Below are positions 9,028-16,663 of a stretch of 42,918 bases of DNA, piece by piece. A model generated the notes under the pieces. That model had not been told where the DNA came from and did no database searches. It saw only the letters and a program-made list of their open reading frames with translations. The position numbers were made by a program, and so were the translations under genes. The stretch lies in assembly GCA_009787995.1 (NCBI GenBank), contig WQSH01000009.1, positions 1 through 42,918 of the forward strand, written 5' to 3'. The stretch comes from Oscillospiraceae bacterium (GTDB lineage Bacteria; Bacillota; Clostridia; Oscillospirales; Oscillospiraceae). Every line of letters starts with the position of its first letter. Positions within the stretch are counted from its first letter, which is position 1.

Positions 9028-10272
9028 CTATTTGTTTGTGCTGGTCACTGGTCTTGCCATAAATCTCTCTACCAGTTCCAGCAGCATATCCGCCCCGCGT
9101 TCGCCCATGATTGGCAAATGGGTTGCTACTTGCGGGTGTTTCGAGAATGGAAAACTGACACAGACGCCCATATTGTCTTTTGGAGCCACGTGCATAGACA
9201 CATCGTCAGCCAGCAACAGATGGTTATTTATACTTTTTAAGAACATCAGCCTTTCCTTTTCAGTTTCAAAGTAAGTTATGCCTTCGGCCTTGTGCGTCAC
9301 ATCTTTTAAACCGTGGCTGCAAATCATGTTGACGTGCGTGATGCCAGCTTCTTTTAGGAATGCGGAAATGCCTCGCAACAAATCGTAGTCACCCACAATA
9401 GTGGCATTGAATTGGCGTATGCCTCCCATCATGCCCGGCATAAGGTTTTGCCTTGACTCTTGGTCTTTTTGTGCCAGGGTTTCTTCCACAATCTCGTTTA
9501 TGTCCACCCCCAAAGCCACGCCGATTTCTTTCAGCCATGATAATGTTCCGCTGTATCCATATGGCGATCCGTAAACAAAAGGAGTTCCAAATCTATCCTT
9601 TAAAATTTCAGCGCATGGGATGGCCTCAGTTCTTAATGCCACATTTAGTGATGCGCCGCTCATTTGCTGTATCTCTTTTACAGGCGTCTCAAGCCCTAAG
9701 CACACGCCGACACGCAAACCAAAGGCACGGTTGAACAAATCTTTAAGCTCCCACACATCAGAGGTTATTCGATAGCTGCCGGCGGATGCCCCTAGGATAT
9801 TGATTGTCTGCTGTTGTTGCGCACCGTCCACAGGAAGTTGGGAAACGATAGTTTTATATGCTTCACACAGGCCTGTTGCATAGTCTCCCCGCAGACCGCC
9901 CTCACCAACCGAAATGACGTGTGCAGACACTTTTTCCTGTATATGTTTGCAAACGCCATGTATATCTGTGCCGATAACGGATGTAACGCCGGATTCCATA
10001 ACGAAAATAACTTTTGGCTTGAAGCTGGCGTCTAACTCGACAATAGCGTTTTCCAAACGGCTAACGTCGCCCATCACCACATCATCTTCGCTGATGTGCG
10101 TAGTAAACAGCCTGTTTTCATTAGATAGTCCCATGGAGCCAAAAAGCCCCATGCTGTAATGGGTAGTCCCTGCCGGACCATATTCCAAAACTATGGCGTC
10201 CTTTACGCTCATAAGTGTCCACATGACTGCCATGCGGTGCGATGGCGCCGGTAAAAAACGATATAAGCTCAT
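9028..10272 (-). CDS. NifK-like (nitrogenase component 1-type) subunit lacking P-cluster cysteines
   Basis: Component-1-like layout (APSHRM..., YGPAGTTHYS, MESGVTSVIGTDI, NATIVGDYDLLRGISAFLKEAGI). Adjacent to NifD-like and NifH-like genes. Confidence 0.82.
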   Translation of the reverse strand: MSLYRFLPAPSHRMAVMWTLMSVKDAIVLEYGPAGTTHYSMGLFGSMGLSNENRLFTTHISEDDVVMGDVSRLENAIVELDASFKPKVIFVMESGVTSVIGTDIHGVCKHIQEKVSAHVISVGEGGLRGDYATGLCEAYKTIVSQLPVDGAQQQQTINILGASAGSYRITSDVWELKDLFNRAFGLRVGVCLGLETPVKEIQQMSGASLNVALRTEAIPCAEILKDRFGTPFVYGSPYGYSGTLSWLKEIGVALGVDINEIVEETLAQKDQESRQNLMPGMMGGIRQFNATIVGDYDLLRGISAFLKEAGITHVNMICSHGLKDVTHKAEGITYFETEKERLMFLKSINNHLLLADDVSMHVAPKDNMGVCVSFPFSKHPQVATHLPIMGERGADMLLELVERFMARPVTSTNK

Positions 10273-11564
10273 TAACTTGCCCTCTCTTTCTCAAGTTCCT
10301 TTGCCTCAGCAGCAGCACGAGTTAGCTCGCTCAATACAACTTGAGTCACCTCGAAGCCGAGCATTGCGGACGCCTGGTCGGTACGCACCAGCGAAATTCC
10401 TTTTTGCCGCAAGCGCAGGGCATATTCATGCCCCAAATACAAATGCGGTTTCATTTCATCATACACATATTGCAGCGGAGCTATATTAGCAGATTTAACT
10501 ACATAGGGATCGCTATTTTCCAGTATGTAGTCTAAATATTCATGTGGCTTTTCAGGCAACTCCACTGTTTGGATTAGCTGAGGAATCATGCCCATGCTCA
10601 CCATAAATGCGTTAAATTCGTAGGTGGGCAGGGGAGTGTTGCCATAGATGTACCGTACATTTTTAAGGCTTGGTTTTGCGTCGCCGACTGTCTCTACGGC
10701 CTGCTTGTGCAAATCTTCAACTTCACTTGGCAGGCTTGCTTCCAAGTAGCCGAACAACTCAGTATAGGCTTTGAAGATATCCGCTGGTGCGGCAAAACGT
10801 TCAAAACGCACATATGGTGTGCCGAAACTCTCCTTCATGCCTTTTGCAAGCTCCAGAGCGGTTGCATCAACTACTATGTTTACCTTTGCGGAAGCAGCAG
10901 TTTCGATTTGCGAAACTGAGCAGCCGCCCGGCAGAGCCATGCCAACCTCACACCCTGCCTTGGACAGCACCCGAAATAGTTCCGTAGAACTAAAACTGCC
11001 AAAACGCTGCCCCAAAACGTTAATGCCATTGCCTTTTGGCATGTCTTTCATCATGTGCAGGCATGCCGTGACCGCATTTGCAATGCCGGGGATATGGTTT
11101 TCAGATTTGAAATGCTCTGTATGCACGGGAGCAACATGGATGCCGTATTGCTTGCTGAAAGTTTCTGCCATTGCATCTATATCATCGCCAATAATTTCGC
11201 CGAGGCAGGTGCTTATCAAAAATACGGCCTTTGGCGTATATTCTGACATCAGCTCTGCGAAGGCTTCTTCAATTTTTTTGTGGCTGCCAAAGGCTACGTC
11301 GTGGTAATTCATCACCACAGAAAAACATGGGCTGTCCATGCCGCCAAACATGTTGTTCATGGTAGTGGATTTTGTATAATAAGTACATTCTTCTGTTCCC
11401 ACAACCATCATGCAAGCATCCTTAATGCTGCGAACAGCCAGCATCGCCCCCATAAGAGGGCAATGAGGCCCAGGAAAAATAGAATATGTCAACTGCCGTA
11501 TATCTTTTGCGCGTTCAACGTCTCGCAGTTTTTTCATTTGCGAGATTAACTCTTTCCCAATCAT
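10272..11564 (-). CDS. NifD-like (nitrogenase component 1-type) subunit with three conserved Cys
   Basis: GPHCPLMGA, GTEECTYYTK, STCLGEIIGDDID match the three cluster-ligand positions of NifD/E/BchN-type proteins. Start MIGKEL with AGAAGGAAT RBS. Confidence 0.87.
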   Translation of the reverse strand: MIGKELISQMKKLRDVERAKDIRQLTYSIFPGPHCPLMGAMLAVRSIKDACMMVVGTEECTYYTKSTTMNNMFGGMDSPCFSVVMNYHDVAFGSHKKIEEAFAELMSEYTPKAVFLISTCLGEIIGDDIDAMAETFSKQYGIHVAPVHTEHFKSENHIPGIANAVTACLHMMKDMPKGNGINVLGQRFGSFSSTELFRVLSKAGCEVGMALPGGCSVSQIETAASAKVNIVVDATALELAKGMKESFGTPYVRFERFAAPADIFKAYTELFGYLEASLPSEVEDLHKQAVETVGDAKPSLKNVRYIYGNTPLPTYEFNAFMVSMGMIPQLIQTVELPEKPHEYLDYILENSDPYVVKSANIAPLQYVYDEMKPHLYLGHEYALRLRQKGISLVRTDQASAMLGFEVTQVVLSELTRAAAEAKELEKERAS

Positions 11565-11589
11565 AAAAATAATTCCTTCTTTCTTTTTA

Positions 11590-12378
11590 TCACGATATAG
11601 TAGGGGCGAACAGCTCATCGTATACAATTATAGGCCTGCCCCCAACATCAACTACTTTTCCGGTTACTCCCCATACGGCTTTGAGCACATCGGGAGTGAT
11701 TACTTCAGAGGGCGTGCCTTCGGCATATTTTTTGCCTTCTTTCATGGCGATAATACGGTCGCTCACTTCCAATGCATGACCGAGGTCGTGCAAAACCATC
11801 ACAACGCCAATGCCTGTTTCACGGTTTAGCCTTTGCACAAGACGCATAGTCTCATATTGGTGCGCCACATCCAAAAACGTAGTCGGCTCATCGAGAAATA
11901 GTATTTCCGGTTGCTGCGCCAACACCGTTGCAATCCACACCCGCTGCCGTTCGCCTCCGGAGATTTGGAAAATGGACTTATCTCGCATTTCAAAAACTCC
12001 GGTGGCGTTCATAGCCCAGTCAATAACTCGCCTATCTTCTTCGCTTAACCCGGACAGCATTTTTTGGTGTGGCATCCGCCCATAGCTAACCAGCTCGCGC
12101 ACGCGAAAATCCGCCGGGGCGGCATGTACTTGCGGCAAAACGCCAATACACCGTGACAGAGCTTTTGGACGGTACTCTTTCAGCAGTTTGCCGCCCAAGT
12201 ACACCGTGCCTTTTTTGTGTGGGATTAGGCGGGTGATAGCCTTTAGCACCGTGGATTTGCCCGAACCGTTTGGCCCTACTATTGTTGTAATCTCCTTTTT
12301 GTTAATGCGTATATCCATTCCATGCACGACCGTGCGCATGTCATAGGCAATGTCTATTGCCTGTGCCTTAAGTTCCAC
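11590..12378 (-). CDS. ABC transporter ATP-binding protein (FhuC/FepC/BtuD-like)
   Basis: Walker A GPNGSGKST, signature ISGGERQR, Walker B ILFLDEPTTFLD. Confidence 0.92.
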   Translation of the reverse strand: MELKAQAIDIAYDMRTVVHGMDIRINKKEITTIVGPNGSGKSTVLKAITRLIPHKKGTVYLGGKLLKEYRPKALSRCIGVLPQVHAAPADFRVRELVSYGRMPHQKMLSGLSEEDRRVIDWAMNATGVFEMRDKSIFQISGGERQRVWIATVLAQQPEILFLDEPTTFLDVAHQYETMRLVQRLNRETGIGVVMVLHDLGHALEVSDRIIAMKEGKKYAEGTPSEVITPDVLKAVWGVTGKVVDVGGRPIIVYDELFAPTIS

Positions 12379-13450
12379 TAAACCTACCTCGCTTTCTAAG
12401 CATGTACAAAAATGCAGGACCTCCGATAACAGCCATAACTATACCCACAGGGATTTCCATGCCGGGGACAATGCTTCGGCCTACGGTATCCGCAAACAGC
12501 AAAACTGCCGCTCCGAGAAGCATGCTGGTTGGCAGCATAACACGATAATCCGAACCTACCAGCATGCGGGCTACACGAGGCACGACAAGCCCCACAAAAC
12601 CAATCAATCCCACAACTGACACTGTTGCGGCTGCCAAAAATGCAGATACAGCCGATAGCACAATGCGATTAAGATTCACTCTTACTCCCAAATTTTTGCA
12701 CATTTCGTCGCCCAGCTGCAAGGCGTTTGCGCTTTTAATACAAAACAGCGATGCGCCAAGCCCGATGATGCAGTACACAACTACAGTTTGTACATGAACC
12801 CAAGACCGTCCGGATAAGTTTCCGTTCATGAATGCCAGTACACTTGCCAGATTGTCACTATACATCAGCTGCAACAGGCCTGTGTAGCCCCCAAGCACTG
12901 CATTTATCGCCACGCCCGTGAGAATTAGCCGGATGGGGTCGACCCCGCCCTTCCACGCCATGCTGTATATCAACAAGCATGCCAGACCCGCACCGATAAA
13001 AGCAAAAAGTGGAACAGAAAGCGCAAGCGCAGGAAAGAGCAGCAGTATTGTCGTTGCTGCGGTTGCAGCCCCGGCGGAGACCCCGATAATACCGGGATCT
13101 GCCAAGGGGTTTCTCATTACAGCTTGCAATAATGAGCCCGATGTCGCCAGGGCTGCACCGAGTAGCATCGCCAGCAACACCCTCGGCAGGCGCAAGTTGA
13201 GCACAATAACGCTAACAGTGCCCTCCTCCAGGCCAAACAGAGCCCTCAGAACAAGCGCTAGGGGATAGCGGACGCTTCCTATAGCAATTGCCGTTAGCAT
13301 CAGGAACACCAAGACAGCTACTAACACTGTCCACACGAGGCCTGCGCGCAACAAGCTAATGCCTTCCTTTCTCGCCTTGCGCTCGGCTCGCTTATTTTTT
13401 AACACCTCAATCACTCGCTTGTTCTCCCAATAGGCCATCGACAATCTCAA
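12368..13450 (-). CDS. FecCD-family ABC transporter permease
   Basis: ATSGSLLQAVMRNPLADPGIIGVSAGA signature; GLIGFVGLVVPRVARMLVG. Start probably internal (MAYWENKR). Confidence 0.9.
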   Translation of the reverse strand: MRLSMAYWENKRVIEVLKNKRAERKARKEGISLLRAGLVWTVLVAVLVFLMLTAIAIGSVRYPLALVLRALFGLEEGTVSVIVLNLRLPRVLLAMLLGAALATSGSLLQAVMRNPLADPGIIGVSAGAATAATTILLLFPALALSVPLFAFIGAGLACLLIYSMAWKGGVDPIRLILTGVAINAVLGGYTGLLQLMYSDNLASVLAFMNGNLSGRSWVHVQTVVVYCIIGLGASLFCIKSANALQLGDEMCKNLGVRVNLNRIVLSAVSAFLAAATVSVVGLIGFVGLVVPRVARMLVGSDYRVMLPTSMLLGAAVLLFADTVGRSIVPGMEIPVGIVMAVIGGPAFLYMLRKRGRFSGT

Positions 13451-14468
13451 TTAATTCATTAAAAATGTCCACAATGGCAATGCCCGCACTGCTAACAAAC
13501 CGCATGGGCAAATAGATTATTCTGCCATCGTAAATCGCCGGGATGCTGTCCCAATAAGACTGATTGTCGGCAAAGCTGGCTTCCATAAAGGCCTGATGCT
13601 CTTCGGCAGTGGGGGCAGAGCCTACTGCGAAAACCCAATCAGGGTCGTAGTACAGTGCCTGCTCGAAATCTATCATAACCAATGAACCCGGCATTTCTGA
13701 CACATTTGTAAACCCAAGCATCTCAAGCATGCTGCCCAAAAGCGCCATGCTTGTTTGAATATGCGAGTTTCCTTGCAAGACCATCACAGTCATGCCAGCG
13801 GCTCTTTCTTGCACGACGGCAAAATAGTTTTCCAAATCATCAAAGGCCTCTTCCATAGCCTGGCCGGCATCAGCATTTTCCTCATTGCCAAAAGCCTCTA
13901 TGAAGTAGGATGTTTGCATACGTATTGAATCATAAGGCACAACATGGCCTGCCATAACAAAATACACAGGTATCCCTAGCATTTGCAGGGTTGCGCCATG
14001 TGTTTCCGCAAGAGTCATTGGCATAACGACCAAATCCGGATCAAGAGAAACCACCATCTCGATGTCAAAATCATCCGCCATTGCAGATGGAAGCCTCGGG
14101 ACATCTAAGGTGTCGGGATATGTAATCAATCCAGTAGTTGGCACAGCCACGATTCCTACCCCCAGATTGTATAGTGTCATTACCGCACCCACAGACATAA
14201 TAGCGACGCGGTTTGGCACAATATCCAGAATAAGCGGATCCGTGAAGCCCATGGATCGCATATCGGCGGGATATTCAAGGACAAATGGTTCGGGCTCAGG
14301 CTCGGGCTCGGGTTCGAGCGCGGGTTCCGGTGACGGCGCCGGGTCCAGTGCCGGTTGCGCCGTTTGCGGTTGTGTTGCAGGAGTTGAGGCGCCGCAAGCC
14401 ACTAGCATGGAAATAGCGACGATTCCAACCACCATTAACGATACTGTTTTTTCTATTGTTTTTTTCAC
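13407..14468 (-). CDS. ABC transporter substrate-binding lipoprotein (iron/heme/B12-type)
   Basis: Lipobox SMLVACGAS, Pro/Glu linker EPEPEPEPEP, PNRVAIMSVGAVMTLYNLGVGIVAVP...DPDLVVMP TroA-like fold. Confidence 0.85.
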   Translation of the reverse strand: MKKTIEKTVSLMVVGIVAISMLVACGASTPATQPQTAQPALDPAPSPEPALEPEPEPEPEPFVLEYPADMRSMGFTDPLILDIVPNRVAIMSVGAVMTLYNLGVGIVAVPTTGLITYPDTLDVPRLPSAMADDFDIEMVVSLDPDLVVMPMTLAETHGATLQMLGIPVYFVMAGHVVPYDSIRMQTSYFIEAFGNEENADAGQAMEEAFDDLENYFAVVQERAAGMTVMVLQGNSHIQTSMALLGSMLEMLGFTNVSEMPGSLVMIDFEQALYYDPDWVFAVGSAPTAEEHQAFMEASFADNQSYWDSIPAIYDGRIIYLPMRFVSSAGIAIVDIFNELIEIVDGLLGEQASD

Positions 14469-14539
14469 TGCTTTTCTCCTTATAATATAATTTACTGCGC
14501 TTTTGGCTCCGATTGGTGAAGAGATCCCCCACCAATCTG

Positions 14540-15325
14540 TCAGACAACAGATCTTTGGATATCGCCTGAAGTTTGGTTAATTATTTTTTCTGCCAAGTCA
14601 AGGTAAATTTGGTGCATGGGCGAGGTTTCAAGTACCTCAAACACTGTTCCGCCTTTTGATTCAGACGCCTGTATATCAGGACAGCGTGGAATGTACTGCA
14701 TAATTTCCGTGCCGATTTCCGGCAGGGCAGCTTTTACGATGTTCTCTTCATCCTCAATATTCTTTGCATTGAGGATAAGTCCGCTGAGCCTGGCATAACT
14801 GCGGCTGCCAAAATTTCGTATCGCCGCTCCAATGTTGCCGGCGGCATACAGGCTCATCATCTCGCCCGAAGATACAATATACACATCCTTTGCGTATCCG
14901 TTTCTGATGGGCATGGCAAAGCCTCCGCAAACAACGTCGCCCAGCACATCATAAATCACTACATCCGGCCTGAGTTCTTCAAAAACATTTAATGTTTCCA
15001 GCTGCTCAAAAGCCGATATTATTCCGCGCCCCGCACAGCCAACGCCGGGGGTAGGTCCGCCGGATTCTACACATAAGATACCCTTGTATCCCGTAAATAC
15101 AATGTCGTCCAGTGTCAGCTCATCGCCTTTTTCCTTTATCTGATCAAGGACGGTGGTGATATTTTCCCCTCCCATCAAGTTCTTTACTGAATCTGCCTTT
15201 GGGTCACAGCCCATTTGCATTACCCGCAAGCCTTTATGCGCCAAAGCCGCTGATAGGTTGCAAGTGGTGGTACTCTTGCCTATTCCTCCTTTGCCATAAA
15301 TTGCTATTTTTCGCATGTTGCGCAA
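14540..15325 (-). CDS. NifH-like nitrogenase iron protein family reductase
   Basis: YGKGGIGKSTTTCNLSAAL P-loop; both cluster cysteines retained: ESGGPTPGVGCAGRG and VIYDVLGDVVCGGFAMPIR. Confidence 0.93.
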   Translation of the reverse strand: MRNMRKIAIYGKGGIGKSTTTCNLSAALAHKGLRVMQMGCDPKADSVKNLMGGENITTVLDQIKEKGDELTLDDIVFTGYKGILCVESGGPTPGVGCAGRGIISAFEQLETLNVFEELRPDVVIYDVLGDVVCGGFAMPIRNGYAKDVYIVSSGEMMSLYAAGNIGAAIRNFGSRSYARLSGLILNAKNIEDEENIVKAALPEIGTEIMQYIPRCPDIQASESKGGTVFEVLETSPMHQIYLDLAEKIINQTSGDIQRSVV

Positions 15326-15429
15326 AAAATCCCCCCCTTAATTCTGGTTGTTACTGTTGGTTTTCTCAGACATATGAGAATGGGTGCTTTACATTTTCAA
15401 GGTATTAATATATACTCCGATTGTGACGA

Positions 15430-15467
15430 TTAGCGATGACTAACCGCCCGGGTTAGGCAAGACTAAC
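15430..15467. promoter_or_regulatory. Two TTAG-N6-CTAA palindromic operators in the divergent nifH-like/AraC intergenic region
   Basis: TTAGCGATGACTAA (15430-15443) and GTTAGGCAAGACTAAC (15452-15467). Confidence 0.72.
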
Positions 15468-15483
15468 TTTTAGGAAGCATATC

Positions 15484-15573
15484 ATGGATTTGCCGGGATT
15501 ACATTTAATATCTTGCGGCGAATCTCTGATTTCTTGTGGAAGGATGGTATATCGCTATGTTTATGGACTCTGA
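15484..15573 (+). CDS. Possible leader peptide / upstream ORF (29 aa: MDLPGLHLISCGESLISCGRMVYRYVYGL)
   Basis: ATG 6 nt after AGGAAG; stop overlaps the start region of the AraC ORF in another frame. May instead be the frame-disrupted N-terminus of the AraC gene. Confidence 0.35.
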   Translation: MDLPGLHLISCGESLISCGRMVYRYVYGL

Positions 15574-16258
15574 AGTGATTGAGAAATTGTACGATGTGAG
15601 AGGGATTTGCAATGCCGTTATAGGGCGGGACGTGGATTCGGCCATTCGGTTGTTTGATGAGCAGCTGTCTTTTTTGGCAATCCGTTCTGCCTGTGACATA
15701 GAACTGATGAGTGTGTTTCTAAATTCTTTGGATAGGGGCATATATAATCACATTCTGCAGGCTTTTGGAAATGCCTTGAGCATTTGCTCCCTGAACAAAT
15801 GCTGCCACGAAAATTTTCAAACCATAGGCAGCTGCAGATGCTATGGCTGTTTTAGCTGCGCCGGAAAAGAGATAATTGAAAACTATTTCAAAATTGTGCC
15901 CTTCCAAAGCTGCAAAGGTAATGCATATATCGAGCAGGCGAAGGAATACATCGGAAATAATCTGTCCGAGCCGCTTACATTAAAAGGCGTTGCAGAGAAG
16001 GTTTTCCTCAGCGATACGTACCTTTCACACCTTTTTAGAGAGCTGGCCGGGACTACATTTTCAAGTTTTGTGTTGCAGCAGCGCATTGACAAAGCAAAAA
16101 AACTGCTAGAAGCTACAGAACTGTCAGTTTCCGAAATTGCGGGACAGTGCGGGTTTTCCCAGTCGAATTACTTTTCAACGGTGTTTAAGAAGAGTACAGC
16201 CCATACCCCAAGGGAGTATAGGCTGGCTTTTCGCAAGCACGCAAGCAATAGGCATTGA
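15536..16258 (+). CDS. AraC-family transcriptional regulator with Cys-rich region
   Basis: C-terminal AraC double HTH (LSEPLTLKGVAEKVFLSDTYLSHLFRE...ELSVSEIAGQCGFSQSNYFSTVFKKSTAHTPREYR); central CSLNKCC...SCRCYGCFSC. Start uncertain (GTG 15536, ATG 15557 or 15563). Confidence 0.85.
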   Translation: MEGWYIAMFMDSEVIEKLYDVRGICNAVIGRDVDSAIRLFDEQLSFLAIRSACDIELMSVFLNSLDRGIYNHILQAFGNALSICSLNKCCHENFQTIGSCRCYGCFSCAGKEIIENYFKIVPFQSCKGNAYIEQAKEYIGNNLSEPLTLKGVAEKVFLSDTYLSHLFRELAGTTFSSFVLQQRIDKAKKLLEATELSVSEIAGQCGFSQSNYFSTVFKKSTAHTPREYRLAFRKHASNRH

Positions 16259-16270
16259 GAAGCCTACACC
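16246..16270. repeat. Fragment of the interspersed repeat
   Basis: AATAGGCATTGAGAAGCCTACAC matches the inner arm of the repeat at 8778-8793. Confidence 0.5.
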
Positions 16271-16350
16271 CTATTTTAATTTTATCCTTGCTATTGTAGT
16301 GCAGATGTGTTACATTGGGAGGCGAGATTGAAATGAAGGGGGTGAGAGGC

Positions 16351-16572
16351 ATGGAACAATTCAGATTACAATTTTTGGAAGAAGCATTGTCGAGTGATAA
16401 TGTTCTTCTAGGATTTACATTCAAAGCAACGGAAACAAGGGGCGGCTGCGCCCATTTGGCGGTTCTTAACCGTCAACTTGCTCATGGTTTTTCCATTTTA
16501 TGGGGTAGGTCTGCCCATTTTTGTAAGAATGATTGCTTTGAATGCCTGTCACAACATGAAATAGCGGCTTAG
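16351..16572 (+). CDS. Small hypothetical protein / possible leader ORF upstream of ABC-F gene
   Basis: ATG after GGGGGTGAGAGG; MEQFRLQFLEEALSSDNVLLGFTF... ORF of 73 aa with no recognised domain. Confidence 0.3.
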   Translation: MEQFRLQFLEEALSSDNVLLGFTFKATETRGGCAHLAVLNRQLAHGFSILWGRSAHFCKNDCFECLSQHEIAA

Positions 16573-16663
16573 TTTCCGCCCCTTTATGTTTGGGAATCCC
16601 CTGCGCAGGCAAAGCGATCTGCACAGGGTTTTATTGCGTCCAAATATAAAGGAGTTTTTGATT

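Noticed and set aside
10771-11307. 178-aa plus-strand ORF inside the nifD-like gene
   Set aside because: Antisense shadow; the NifD-like frame has conserved Cys motifs.
14280-14340. Imperfect GGCTCG/GGTTCG tandem repeat
   Set aside because: Explained by the EPEPEPEP linker of the lipoprotein SBP; common low-complexity feature.
9028-15325. True molybdenum nitrogenase (N2 fixation)
   Set aside because: NifK-like lacks P-cluster Cys, NifD-like lacks the FeMo-co Cys motif, and no nifB/E/N are present in the window.
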